NCBI RefSeq assembly: GCF_900103135.1
Contig: NZ_FNGO01000007.1
Location: forward strand, 1 to 64,000
Length of the DNA: 64,000 bases
DNA from: Halarsenatibacter silvermanii
GTDB taxonomy: Bacteria; Bacillota; Halanaerobiia; Halanaerobiales; Halarsenatibacteraceae
Direction: 5' to 3'
A program made the translations under genes and the position numbers. Below are positions 32,902 through 41,257 of this stretch, piece after piece. A model generated the notes under the pieces. It searched no databases. It was not told where the DNA came from and saw only the letters and a program-made list of their open reading frames with translations. Positions within the stretch are counted from its first letter, which is position 1; each line of letters begins with the position of its first letter.

Positions 32902-34089
32902 ATGGCTAACATAAAATCCTATCTCCGACCCATAATGTTTATAAAAAAGAATATTATCGGCCTCTCACCGGTCGGAGTTACAGCGGGTGTTATAAGTATG
33001 TTTATTTTACTCGCTGTGCTGGCCGCTCCTCTCCAGGCCGAAAGCAATGATAATGGCCTGCGGGCCAATAACTGGTGGCAGAACCTGCATGTGGATCAGG
33101 GAGCCCAGGTTATCAGCCTCGAGCATGAGGAGCTAGAACTGCCTGAAAACGAGGAAAATTACCGCAGCTTTTCCGAACAGGGCCGGGAAAAATTGTACGA
33201 CCTGGCCAGCCAGTTCGATGACGGCGATAGCCCTGAAGATACGGCCGATCATCTTATGGCAGATGGAGACAGTCGGAATCCGGATTATTCCGGGGCTGGA
33301 TTGAGTGAACTCAAAACAGCCGAAGACGATAGTTTCACCTCCCGTCTGAGCTTGAATGCTATAGAAACTGAAGATGAATTTTACTCTGATGGCGGTGAGC
33401 TGACCGGTGTCGATGTCGAGTTATCGTTGAGTGACAGCACCGCCCTGAGTGCCGGTTTTAGCAGAGAACAGACCGATCAGCTTCATCGTCGGGAAAATTC
33501 CGCAGAGGAGCTCGATTATCTCGAATATGAAGATGATTTTTCCGGGCTGGAGTCGAATTCTTCGGCCGGAAATATGAATGAAGGTATAACACGGGAAGGT
33601 GATTATCTCTGGAGCGACGGAGAAGAAACTGAAACAGGCCGTCTGGGAGTTAATTACAGTCCGCTGGAAGAGCTATCTCTTTCAGCCGGTTTCACCTATG
33701 AGGATCTTTACCTTTCTCCTTCCCGGCAGACTGCAGAGCTGGGTTTTGAGTACAGTGATATCAACAATCACCTCGGAGAAAGAGTTGATAGACTGCGGGC
33801 CAACTATGAGGTTGATGAAGGAGATATGTTCCGCGAGAGAACCACAGGTCTCGAGCTGGATGTTATGGATTCGGCCATGCTCTCAGCCTCATATTCACTT
33901 CTCGACATAGAAGAGATCGAGGATAAACTACAACAGCAGACAACTCTCGATCTGGGTCTGGGTGTAGATTTTACCGAACTGGGCTCGATGTTTTTGGGTT
34001 ATCAGCGCCATGAGAACTTACTTTTTCCTGAAGATGAAGAAGGGGAAGATGAATACAACATCAGAGCTAGCTTCACCATAGATTTTTAG
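32902..34089 (+). CDS. Outer-membrane beta-barrel protein of unknown function
   Basis: A 395-residue exported protein. A long N-terminal region precedes the signal helix ('ITAGVISMFILLAVLAAP'-like, residues about 27-46, cleavage near 'LQAES'). Residues 50-150 are acidic and helical ('GREKLYDLASQFDDGDSPED'). From about residue 150 onward come alternating strands such as 'VDVELSLSDSTALSAGFS' and 'ELSLSAGFTYEDLYLS', ending in 'NIRASFTIDF', a barrel-type end. First gene of a three-gene set ending with the LptD-like protein. No family is recognised. Confidence 0.7.
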   Translation: MANIKSYLRPIMFIKKNIIGLSPVGVTAGVISMFILLAVLAAPLQAESNDNGLRANNWWQNLHVDQGAQVISLEHEELELPENEENYRSFSEQGREKLYDLASQFDDGDSPEDTADHLMADGDSRNPDYSGAGLSELKTAEDDSFTSRLSLNAIETEDEFYSDGGELTGVDVELSLSDSTALSAGFSREQTDQLHRRENSAEELDYLEYEDDFSGLESNSSAGNMNEGITREGDYLWSDGEETETGRLGVNYSPLEELSLSAGFTYEDLYLSPSRQTAELGFEYSDINNHLGERVDRLRANYEVDEGDMFRERTTGLELDVMDSAMLSASYSLLDIEEIEDKLQQQTTLDLGLGVDFTELGSMFLGYQRHENLLFPEDEEGEDEYNIRASFTIDF

Positions 34090-34104
34090 AGGCGGTGATG
34101 CATT

Positions 34105-35163
34105 TTGTCAAATCTCAAAAATGACAGTTCAGCGCTGATTTTTGCGTTTATTATGGTTTTCAATATATTGATAGCGACAGCCGCAGTGACAGTACCCGCT
34201 GCGGCCCTTGAATTTTCTGAAGGAGAAAGAAACAGCCTGGGCGAAGTGGAGCAGAAACTCAGAGGTGAAATTTCCGGGCAGGAAACCGTCGAACGTCTGG
34301 AAAGGGCGGAACGTGAGCTTTATGGTCGGGTTAGAGAGGGGGAGCCGGAGCTCAGATTGAGATCGCTGGAAAGTTATGTGCTGGGTGGAGATGGATCGCC
34401 GGGAATGGAATTTTTGCTGGCTGCCCTTGAGAGAAATAAATTCGGTTCTCCCCGGACTGAGCCCCTGCTGGACAGGCTGGCAGCACTGGAAGCAGAATTT
34501 GGGTTGAGCGGCGAGCTGGCTCTGCCCGAAAGTATACAGGCGGATTATACGGGCCGCGAACTGGGCCGGGACGGCGCTTTACCCCGGCTGCAAAAACTGC
34601 TGGTTCAAAGTGAAGAAGAGGGGAATATAACAGCAAACGAAGCTGAAGAACTGATTGAAATTGCTCCAGGTGAGAGCTTTACGGTTAGAATTGAAACTGC
34701 TGTCAATTCCGGCGATATTGAAACCGGACGACGGGTTAACTTCTCTCTGGAAGAGGATTTCGTTGTCGATGATGTACTGATCTTGCCGGCTGGAGCAGTC
34801 GGAGAACTGCGGGTTACCGGGACAGATTCGCGCAGCTATTTCGGTCAGGATGGAGAGATTCATTTTGAAGATTATCAGCTTTACTCACTGGACGGACAGC
34901 GGCTCCGGTTTGATTTTCTCCCGCCTGAAGAACCTGATGGTACCACGGATAGGATCAGAGAGTTTTTCAGCTTCGATAACTCCCGTTTTCTGGCTCTGGG
35001 CGGAGGAGTGGCCGGAGCTGCAATTTTAGAACATCCGGGAGGCATGCTGTTTGCGGGGGCGGTGCCCGGTCGCGAGGAAGAGTTAGAGCAGGGCGAGATT
35101 GTAGAAATGGAGATAACCAGAAGGGCGGACGTTTACGGTCTTCCCCTCGAAGAGGAACAGTAA
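34105..35163 (+). CDS. Exported protein of unknown function, next to the LptD-like gene
   Basis: A 352-residue protein from TTG 34105. Signal peptide 'LIFAFIMVFNILIATAAV' with cleavage near 'PAAALE'. Residues 40-150 are Glu/Leu/Arg-rich helices ('VERLERAERELYGRVREGE'). Residues about 190-290 have beta-type segments: 'GESFTVRIETAVNSGDIE' then 'VLILPAGAVGELRVTG', the pattern of small barrel domains that offer an 'assembly-controlled pore' fold in several envelope proteins. A Gly/Ala-rich stretch ('GGGVAGAAIL') lies near 310. The stop is two bases from the LptD-like start, so the pair is tightly coupled. Its role in lipid export is a guess from position. Confidence 0.65.
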   Translation: MSNLKNDSSALIFAFIMVFNILIATAAVTVPAAALEFSEGERNSLGEVEQKLRGEISGQETVERLERAERELYGRVREGEPELRLRSLESYVLGGDGSPGMEFLLAALERNKFGSPRTEPLLDRLAALEAEFGLSGELALPESIQADYTGRELGRDGALPRLQKLLVQSEEEGNITANEAEELIEIAPGESFTVRIETAVNSGDIETGRRVNFSLEEDFVVDDVLILPAGAVGELRVTGTDSRSYFGQDGEIHFEDYQLYSLDGQRLRFDFLPPEEPDGTTDRIREFFSFDNSRFLALGGGVAGAAILEHPGGMLFAGAVPGREEELEQGEIVEMEITRRADVYGLPLEEEQ

Positions 35164-35164
35164 T

Positions 35165-37237
35165 ATGAGGGATAAGACAGTTTACAGCACCGCTGTATTC
35201 ATCATTTTAAAACCGGCTTTATTTTTTTTGATCATTTTTTTATTTATCTTTTTATACCCCGGCGGCCTGCCCGGATTCAGCGGATCGATAATCGCCGAAA
35301 CGGATCCGGAGGGTTCTCTGCAGGAATCTGTGGAGGGGGATTATTATGAGCTGACCGGGGACAGCATTCATGTCGATTATCAAAAGGGTTATGTGCGGGC
35401 TGAAGGGGAAGCAGTTTTCAGCCGCGGTGAAACTGAAGTCCACGCCCGCAAGATAGAATATTTTCTGGATGCCGGTGATATATACGCCCAGGGTGACCCC
35501 GTAACTTTATATACGGCCGATGAGGTCATCGAAGGCGAATCTCTTACATATAATTATTTCAGCGAGGAAGGGGAACTGGTATCGGCCCGATCTCATATCA
35601 ACGATGTGCATGTGGAGGGTAAGGTTTTTAAAGTTGTTAGTGAAAAAGATCACGCGGCTGAGCTGGAAGATGCTGTCGTCACACCCTGTGCATATCCCGA
35701 TCCGCATTATCGTTTTGAGCCGGAGGTGATGAAAATATATCCCGGCGAGAAGATCGAGGCCCAGAGGGTGGATGTCCTCTGGGGGGATACCCGGGTTTTT
35801 TATCTGCCCTCCTACACCATAGAGTACGATGAAGAAGGGGAGGAGTCGGATTCCATCATCCGCGAACTCACCTACGATAGAGAACAGGGAGTGATTGCCG
35901 AGATAAAATATCCCTATTATCGGGAAGAGCTGACCGAGGGAGTAATTTATTTTGACAATACGGAAAAAGATGCCCGGGAAATATCGCTGGAAAATGTTTT
36001 CACGCCGACCGGCGGTATCATGCTGGAGACCTATTATGATGAGCATATTGAGGACGAAGAAGAGGATGAATGGGAGGAAAGTTACGGCGGCAGGCTTAAT
36101 CTGCAGCCTGCCGACTGGCTGATGCTGGAAACTTATTACGATAGATACGATGATTATGAGGATGAATGGGAGGAAGGCTATGGCGGTTACAGCGAACTTC
36201 AGGTCGGTGAACGGACTTCAACTCATCTCGGCTATGATTATGAGGATGATGAGGGAGATATAGAAGAGGACAGGTATCTTGGCTGGCAGCGGGATCTGCG
36301 GGATGATCTCTGGCTGCGCCAGCGCTATACGATTACGGAAGAATGGCATGAAGATGATGAGGATGATGTTTATAAAGAAAGGCCGCTTGTCACCACCTTA
36401 AATTATTCGCCTCCTGGCCGCAATCAGCGTTTTGATCTGCATTATGATTTTGAACTGGAGGAGTGGCGGCAGGAATATACCCATAACGAGTACCTCAGCG
36501 ATGAATTTACCATCGATTTTTATCATGATTATAGAGATGGGGATCTTGATAGGGATGAGTATCAATTGACCCATGATACCGATAGGACCACCACTTCTCT
36601 GCGCTATAGAAGAGGATTTGACGAGGAATATCTACCCTATGTCGAGACCGAACTGGATCTGACATCTACTTCTTCGCTGCGGACGGGTTATGGGCGCAAG
36701 GTCGATGAGGATAAAGAGGCCCGTCAGCTCGAAGTAAAGCCGGCCTGGGGGGATAGTCTGCAGCTCGGGCGGGGATTTACCCTGGCGGCGGATATATCGT
36801 TTCGTCATATCAATTACACCGATCAGCCGGATTATGATTATTATCAGGAAACATTTTCGGATTTACGGCTTAATTATGAACGTGAGGGGGATACGATTCA
36901 TAACGACATCACCCTGAACCGGGAGGAGACCAGTGTGAGAGGAGAGCCTTATTTTGATATAGATGATGATAAGGATGAAGATGATGAGGAATTGATTTAT
37001 GGGCTGCGGACGGCCAGTTTTTATGAGACTGACGAAGAGCTGCGGGAAGGCATTCAGCTCGAAACCAGGCTTGAATATGATTACCATGAGGAGGACTGGA
37101 ATTATAAGCTGGTGGGTCTGCGCCGTCAGCGAGATTGTTTTAGCTATCACGTGGGCTATGATTTTAGCGATAACTCCTATCGTTTCGGGTTTGATCTTTT
37201 TGGAGCGCCGCCTGAAGGAGTCCGAAAAGTATTTTGA
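35165..37237 (+). CDS. lptD: LptD/OstA-like lipopolysaccharide assembly protein
   Basis: A 690-residue protein. The signal helix is at residues about 12-38. An OstA/LptA-type jellyroll follows at about 50-200: 'GDSIHVDYQKGYVRAEGEA', 'HARKIEYFLDAGDIYAQGD', 'LTYNYFSEEGELVSARS'. The family's Cys-containing step is 'AVVTPCAYPDPHYRFE', then 'GDTRVFYLPSYTIEYD'. Residues 230-690 are a large, very acidic beta-barrel ending 'FGFDLFGAPPEGV'. This is the layout of LptD, which inserts lipopolysaccharide into the outer leaflet. Length fits (LptD about 650-800). No LptE, LptA or LptBFG is in the window. Neighbouring lpxA-gnnA-gnnB supports the assignment. Confidence 0.82.
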   Translation: MRDKTVYSTAVFIILKPALFFLIIFLFIFLYPGGLPGFSGSIIAETDPEGSLQESVEGDYYELTGDSIHVDYQKGYVRAEGEAVFSRGETEVHARKIEYFLDAGDIYAQGDPVTLYTADEVIEGESLTYNYFSEEGELVSARSHINDVHVEGKVFKVVSEKDHAAELEDAVVTPCAYPDPHYRFEPEVMKIYPGEKIEAQRVDVLWGDTRVFYLPSYTIEYDEEGEESDSIIRELTYDREQGVIAEIKYPYYREELTEGVIYFDNTEKDAREISLENVFTPTGGIMLETYYDEHIEDEEEDEWEESYGGRLNLQPADWLMLETYYDRYDDYEDEWEEGYGGYSELQVGERTSTHLGYDYEDDEGDIEEDRYLGWQRDLRDDLWLRQRYTITEEWHEDDEDDVYKERPLVTTLNYSPPGRNQRFDLHYDFELEEWRQEYTHNEYLSDEFTIDFYHDYRDGDLDRDEYQLTHDTDRTTTSLRYRRGFDEEYLPYVETELDLTSTSSLRTGYGRKVDEDKEARQLEVKPAWGDSLQLGRGFTLAADISFRHINYTDQPDYDYYQETFSDLRLNYEREGDTIHNDITLNREETSVRGEPYFDIDDDKDEDDEELIYGLRTASFYETDEELREGIQLETRLEYDYHEEDWNYKLVGLRRQRDCFSYHVGYDFSDNSYRFGFDLFGAPPEGVRKVF

Positions 37238-37249
37238 GGAAATTAACCT

Positions 37250-37279
37250 TTGATATTTGCCGGGTAATCATGATATAAT
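37250..37279 (+). promoter_or_regulatory. Promoter of the lpxA-gnnA-gnnB unit
   Basis: TTGATA (37250-37255), 18 bases, TATAAT (37274-37279) with a TGA extension. The start would be near 37286, leaving an untranslated leader of about 130 bases before lpxA; I see no clear structure in it. Confidence 0.75.
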
Positions 37280-37416
37280 AGGCTCGATAGAATAAATTAA
37301 GATGGACAAAACCAGTATATTTCCCATCATGCAGAGGATTATATAACTTATTGAACCTATGAAATTAGCTGCCGCTTTTTGAGCAGGGCAGAAGGGAGAA
37401 AGAAGGATAGTTAATT

Positions 37417-38187
37417 ATGGCACAAAAAGGTCATTCTGAAGATTCCGGCCACCGATCTTTAATCGATCCAGAAGCTGAAGTAGCTGAAGATGTCGAGCTG
37501 GGCGAAGGGGTAATTATCGGTCCGGAAGTGGTGATAAAAGAGGGAACATTTATATCATCAGGAGTTGAGATACGCGGCGATACCTATATCGGCTGCAATA
37601 ATTACATAGACCGAGGGGTGCTGATGGGTTTTCAACCCCAGCATCTCGGCTATGACGATGAAAGGACAAGACTTATTATAGGGAACAATAACTATATCGG
37701 CACCAGAGCTACCCTGCATCGCGGGACAGAAGAAAGAGGCATGACCAAAATAGGTGATGGCAATCATCTGGGGACCTGTGTGCATATTGCTCATGATTGC
37801 CTGCTGGCCGATAATATAAGAATGGAGGAATTTACCCAGCTGGGCGGCCATGTAGAAATAGGAAGTCACAGTCAGATAGGTGCTCTAACCGGAATTCATC
37901 AATTTGTTCGTCTGGGCAGCGGTTCCCAGGTCGAGCCGCAGGCCAAGGTCAATCAGGATGTTCCTCCCTACCTCAAGGCCGGAGGGCATCCTGCCCGTTT
38001 GAAAGGGCCGGGAAACTGTCCTGACAGCGAGGTTAAACTTCAGATAGCCAGAGCTTTTGAATTGCTCTGCCGATCTGATCTCAACGTCAGTCAGGCAGCA
38101 AAAGAAATAGAAGCAAATCTTGACGGAGCCGAAATAACTGAATTTCTGACATTTCTTGATAGCAGTGATCGGGGAATCTGTCGTTAG
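37417..38187 (+). CDS. lpxA: LpxA-like acyl-ACP:UDP-GlcNAc acyltransferase
   Basis: A 256-residue left-handed beta-helix acyltransferase, close to E. coli LpxA (262). Hexapeptide repeats run through residues 15-190. The key sites match: 'LHRGTEERGMTKIGDGN' (UDP-sugar region), 'CVHIAHDCLLADN' with the catalytic His, 'IGALTGIHQFVRLG' and 'VNQDVPPYLKAGGHPA'. The C-terminal helical part ends 'FLDSSDRGICR', as LpxA ends in ...RGLIR. It attaches the first acyl chain at position 3 of the sugar nucleotide, the first step of lipid A. With gnnA and gnnB directly downstream the real acceptor is probably the 3-amino sugar, giving an amide link. First gene of the unit, with its own promoter. Confidence 0.9.
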   Translation: MAQKGHSEDSGHRSLIDPEAEVAEDVELGEGVIIGPEVVIKEGTFISSGVEIRGDTYIGCNNYIDRGVLMGFQPQHLGYDDERTRLIIGNNNYIGTRATLHRGTEERGMTKIGDGNHLGTCVHIAHDCLLADNIRMEEFTQLGGHVEIGSHSQIGALTGIHQFVRLGSGSQVEPQAKVNQDVPPYLKAGGHPARLKGPGNCPDSEVKLQIARAFELLCRSDLNVSQAAKEIEANLDGAEITEFLTFLDSSDRGICR

Positions 38188-38208
38188 AATACAGGAGGTT
38201 TTTTGCTA

Positions 38209-39219
38209 ATGTCAAAAAGGAAAGTTGGAGTTATTGGCGTGGGCAGCATGGGGAAAAATCATGTAAGAGCTTATGCTGCTTTGAATCAGATGTGCGAGCT
38301 GATCGGGGTTTATGATATCAACGATGAGAGAAAAAATGAGATAGCCAACAGTTATGGTGTCAAAGCTTTTGATTCCAATCAGGAGTTGATGAAAGAGGTG
38401 GATGCTGTCAATATTGCCACCCCTACCACCACCCATTACGAAATCGCTGATCGGGCTCTCGAGGAAGGCTTACATATCCTTGTAGAAAAACCGATAACCG
38501 ATTCGCTGGAAGAAGCGAAGAATTTGCTGCGCAAGGCAAACGAGAAGGATCTCAGAGTACAGGTCGGACATATAGAGAGATTCAATCCTGCCATCCAGGC
38601 CCTACCTGGAGTTCTGCAGGATAAAGAAGTTTTAGCTCTCGACGTTCACCGCCTGGGACCTTATGACCCCCGCATAGATGACACAGATGTTATTCAGGAT
38701 CTTATGATCCACGATATGGATATAGTCAGCTCTTTAGTGCCGGGTGAGATCAAAGATCTTTCCGCTTTCGGCAGGAATGTTGCTTCCAACTCTCATATAG
38801 ATTATGCCGTGGCCAATATACGGATAGATGGTGGAGTTATCGCTACCCTGACTGCCAGCCGGGCCACGAACAAAAAGGTGCGTCAGATGGCTATAACCAC
38901 CAAAAACACCTATATAGAACTGGATTATCTGCAGCGCAAAATAAAGGTTACCCGCCGCGGAGGAATAAGATCGGATAAAAGCGGTTACCAGCGCGAAAAT
39001 GAGCTGGAGGAGACCTACGGCAGCGAAGAGGAACCGCTGAAGTCTCAGCTGGCCCACTTCCTGCGCTCTATCGAGAACGGCACCCGTCCTCTCATCAACG
39101 GAAGCGACGGGATGGAAGCGCTCAAACTGACCAAGAAAATCCAGAATCTGGTCTATAATAAGAGCGAAAATTGTGAGAGGCTGAATGAAACCAAAGATTC
39201 TTATTCTCTCTCCGGATAA
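38209..39219 (+). CDS. gnnA: GnnA-like UDP-GlcNAc 3-dehydrogenase (Gfo/Idh/MocA family)
   Basis: A 336-residue NAD-dependent oxidoreductase. N-terminal Rossmann motif 'VGVIGVGSMGKNHVRAYA', the 'HILVEKPITDSLEEAK' catalytic-Lys motif near residue 95, 'QVGHIERFNPAIQAL' near 125 and 'DLMIHDMDIVSSLVPG' near 175. In GnnA the enzyme oxidises position 3 of UDP-GlcNAc so that GnnB can aminate it. The assignment rests on its position between lpxA and a DegT aminotransferase, the order known from lipid A of Acidithiobacillus and Leptospira, plus fitting length. ATG 38209 is preferred; AGGAGG is 10 bases before it. Confidence 0.8.
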   Translation: MSKRKVGVIGVGSMGKNHVRAYAALNQMCELIGVYDINDERKNEIANSYGVKAFDSNQELMKEVDAVNIATPTTTHYEIADRALEEGLHILVEKPITDSLEEAKNLLRKANEKDLRVQVGHIERFNPAIQALPGVLQDKEVLALDVHRLGPYDPRIDDTDVIQDLMIHDMDIVSSLVPGEIKDLSAFGRNVASNSHIDYAVANIRIDGGVIATLTASRATNKKVRQMAITTKNTYIELDYLQRKIKVTRRGGIRSDKSGYQRENELEETYGSEEEPLKSQLAHFLRSIENGTRPLINGSDGMEALKLTKKIQNLVYNKSENCERLNETKDSYSLSG

Positions 39220-39242
39220 AAATACAAAAGGAGAATTAATAT

Positions 39243-40337
39243 ATGATACCGATTGCCAGTCCCAGGCTGGATGAAGCCGAACAGGAGCAGGTGCTTGAGG
39301 TAATTAAGAGCGGCATGCTGGCAGCCGGGGAACAGGTTGAAAATTTTCAGGAGGAGTTTGCCGATTATATCGGCACCGTTCATGCGATAGCTGCTGCCAA
39401 TGGAACCTGTGCTCTGGACCTGGCCGTAAAGTCCAGCGATTTAAGTCAGGGTGATAAGGTCATAACCACCCCCTTTACTTTTATCGCCAGCGCCAATGCT
39501 CTTTTATACAATGATTTGGAGCCGGTCTTTGTAGATATAGACCCCGAGACATTCAATATAGATCCCGAATGCATCAAAGAGGCGCTCGATAACGATCCCG
39601 GGATAGCCGGCATTATGGTCGTGCATCTATTTGGGCTGCCGGCAGATATGCCTCGAATAATGGAGATAGCGAGCGAATACGATCTGACAGTGATAGAAGA
39701 TGCTGCTCAGGCCCACGGAGCTGCCATAGACGGTAAAAAAGTGGGCTGTTTTGGGGATGCTGGTATTTTCAGCTTCTATCCGACCAAAAATATGACCACC
39801 GGTGAAGGCGGCATGCTGGTAACTTCCGACGATAAAATAGCCGAGAACGCCCGATTGTACGCAAATCACGGGCGCAGCGATCATTATCATCATGAAGTTC
39901 TGGGCTATAATTACCGCATGACCGATCTCTCCGCCGCTATAGGTCGGGAGCAGTTAAATAAACTGCCCGAATTCAATCAGGTGAGAAGAAGAAATGCTCT
40001 CTTTTTGAATCACAGGCTGCAGGATCTCGATTGGCTGAAAGTTCCCACAGCCGGGGAGAATTTTTATCATGTGTATCACCAGTACACCGTCAGGGTGCCG
40101 GCTGAAAAACGCGAGAGTATCATTAACTATCTCGAAAACAATGAGATAGGCTGCGGAATTTATTATCCGGAACCGGTTTACAATCAGCCTGTCTATAAAA
40201 AGAGAGGTTATGAAGAGGTCAGCCTGCCCGAGACCGAAGGGGCCGTGCAGGAAGTGCTTTCTCTGCCTGTTCATCCCGGAGTGGAGGATGAAGATCTTGA
40301 AGTCATAGCTTCTGCCCTTCTCTCCTATGAAAGTTGA
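39243..40337 (+). CDS. gnnB: GnnB-like UDP-sugar 3-aminotransferase (DegT/DnrJ/EryC1 family)
   Basis: A 364-residue PLP enzyme. N-terminal 'GMLAAGEQVENFQEEFADY', sugar/PLP contacts in 'NGTCALDLAV' and 'TTPFTFIASANALLYND', the Asp-Ala-Ala-Gln motif 'VIEDAAQAHGA' near residue 160 and the PLP lysine in 'FSFYPTKNMTTGEGG' near 185. The C-terminal 'YHQYTVRVP' region and 'LPVHPGVEDEDLE' are usual in the family. It would transfer an amino group from glutamate to the 3-keto sugar made by GnnA, giving UDP-2-acetamido-3-amino sugar for LpxA. The gene is 24 bases after gnnA, behind AAAGGAG. Confidence 0.85.
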   Translation: MIPIASPRLDEAEQEQVLEVIKSGMLAAGEQVENFQEEFADYIGTVHAIAAANGTCALDLAVKSSDLSQGDKVITTPFTFIASANALLYNDLEPVFVDIDPETFNIDPECIKEALDNDPGIAGIMVVHLFGLPADMPRIMEIASEYDLTVIEDAAQAHGAAIDGKKVGCFGDAGIFSFYPTKNMTTGEGGMLVTSDDKIAENARLYANHGRSDHYHHEVLGYNYRMTDLSAAIGREQLNKLPEFNQVRRRNALFLNHRLQDLDWLKVPTAGENFYHVYHQYTVRVPAEKRESIINYLENNEIGCGIYYPEPVYNQPVYKKRGYEEVSLPETEGAVQEVLSLPVHPGVEDEDLEVIASALLSYES

Positions 40338-40357
40338 CCGTCAGGAGGTTTATATAA

Positions 40358-41023
40358 ATGAGAAAACTCTTAACCGGCCGTGTTTTCGGTTTTACCCTTT
40401 TCACAGTTTTATTTTTGGTGATGCTGGCTTTTTTGACAGTACAGCCGGCAGCTGCCGGAGAAGCCGAAAGGGTGAGGTTTGAGGATACTTTCACTTTGAC
40501 CGGTGGACTGCGATTTAGCGATTTTGCAGCTGATGATGTGGAGGAAACGGTGGGAATTACCTTCACGGGAGATTACGGTCTCAGCGACAGAATTCGGGCC
40601 GGATTGAATTACGAATACTATCCGGCGGATATCGAGGTCAACGATGAAGAACATGAGCTGAGTCTGCATGGCATCAGCGCTGTAGCTTCATTTGAGATCG
40701 GTAGAGCCGACCCCGATGAAGATGAGAGAGAAGAAGAAGCTGAAGAGGCTTCTAATTCTGAGCGTACCCGCCAGGCCATAACTGCGGGCGCCGGTTATTA
40801 TGAAGGAACTATAGACAATGGGGATGAGCACGATATCGATGGCGAGATGGGTTATCGTCTCTCTTTTCGACTCCTGCATAACCTTGCCTCCGATGTTCTT
40901 GTAGATGCCGAAGCTGGTTATCGCAGACTGGATATGGACGTGCCGGATGATTATACTTCTTACACCGACGATATGGATCTCTCCGGAGCCTTTGTCAGTG
41001 TTAGTCTGGGCTATCAATTTTAA
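40358..41023 (+). CDS. Outer-membrane beta-barrel protein
   Basis: A 221-residue exported protein, 20 bases after gnnB and behind AGGAGG. Signal peptide 'FTLFTVLFLVMLAFLTVQ' with cleavage near 'AAAGEAE'. Strands include 'FTLTGGLRFSDFA', 'VGITFTGDYGLSDRIRAGLN', 'QAITAGAGYYEGTI' and a terminal 'GAFVSVSLGYQF' with final Phe. An acidic insertion rich in Glu ('DEDEREEEAEEAS') is in the middle and probably external. It may be made together with lipid A enzymes; no lipid A modifying motif (PagP or PagL type) is seen. Terminator downstream. Confidence 0.75.
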   Translation: MRKLLTGRVFGFTLFTVLFLVMLAFLTVQPAAAGEAERVRFEDTFTLTGGLRFSDFAADDVEETVGITFTGDYGLSDRIRAGLNYEYYPADIEVNDEEHELSLHGISAVASFEIGRADPDEDEREEEAEEASNSERTRQAITAGAGYYEGTIDNGDEHDIDGEMGYRLSFRLLHNLASDVLVDAEAGYRRLDMDVPDDYTSYTDDMDLSGAFVSVSLGYQF

Positions 41024-41043
41024 TAGACACCTGATTTATCCCT

Positions 41044-41077
41044 ATCCCCCGTCTTTTTATGGGGGATTTAATTTTTT
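41044..41077 (+). terminator. Rho-independent terminator of the lpxA unit
   Basis: ATCCCCC (41044-41050) pairs with GGGGGAT (41061-41067), followed by TTAATTTTTT. Confidence 0.85.
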
Positions 41078-41133
41078 AGAAAATCAAATACCGCCTGATG
41101 ACAGGTTTGGGTTTTTGAGTATGCCTGAGATTT

Positions 41134-41162
41134 ATGACATCCGTCCCAATTTGTGTTATAAT
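41134..41162 (+). promoter_or_regulatory. Promoter of the phosphoglucomutase-galU unit
   Basis: ATGACA (41134-41139), 17 bases, TATAAT (41157-41162) with a TG at 41154-41155. A leader of about 90 bases follows before the TTG start at 41258. Confidence 0.8.
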
Positions 41163-41257
41163 TAGGGGCAGGAATGGATCTGGCTGATTAAAATATCAGC
41201 TTGCTTTTTGGACTGTGAGCTAAAAAACCCAGGTTTCCAGTAAAGGAGGATTTTACG

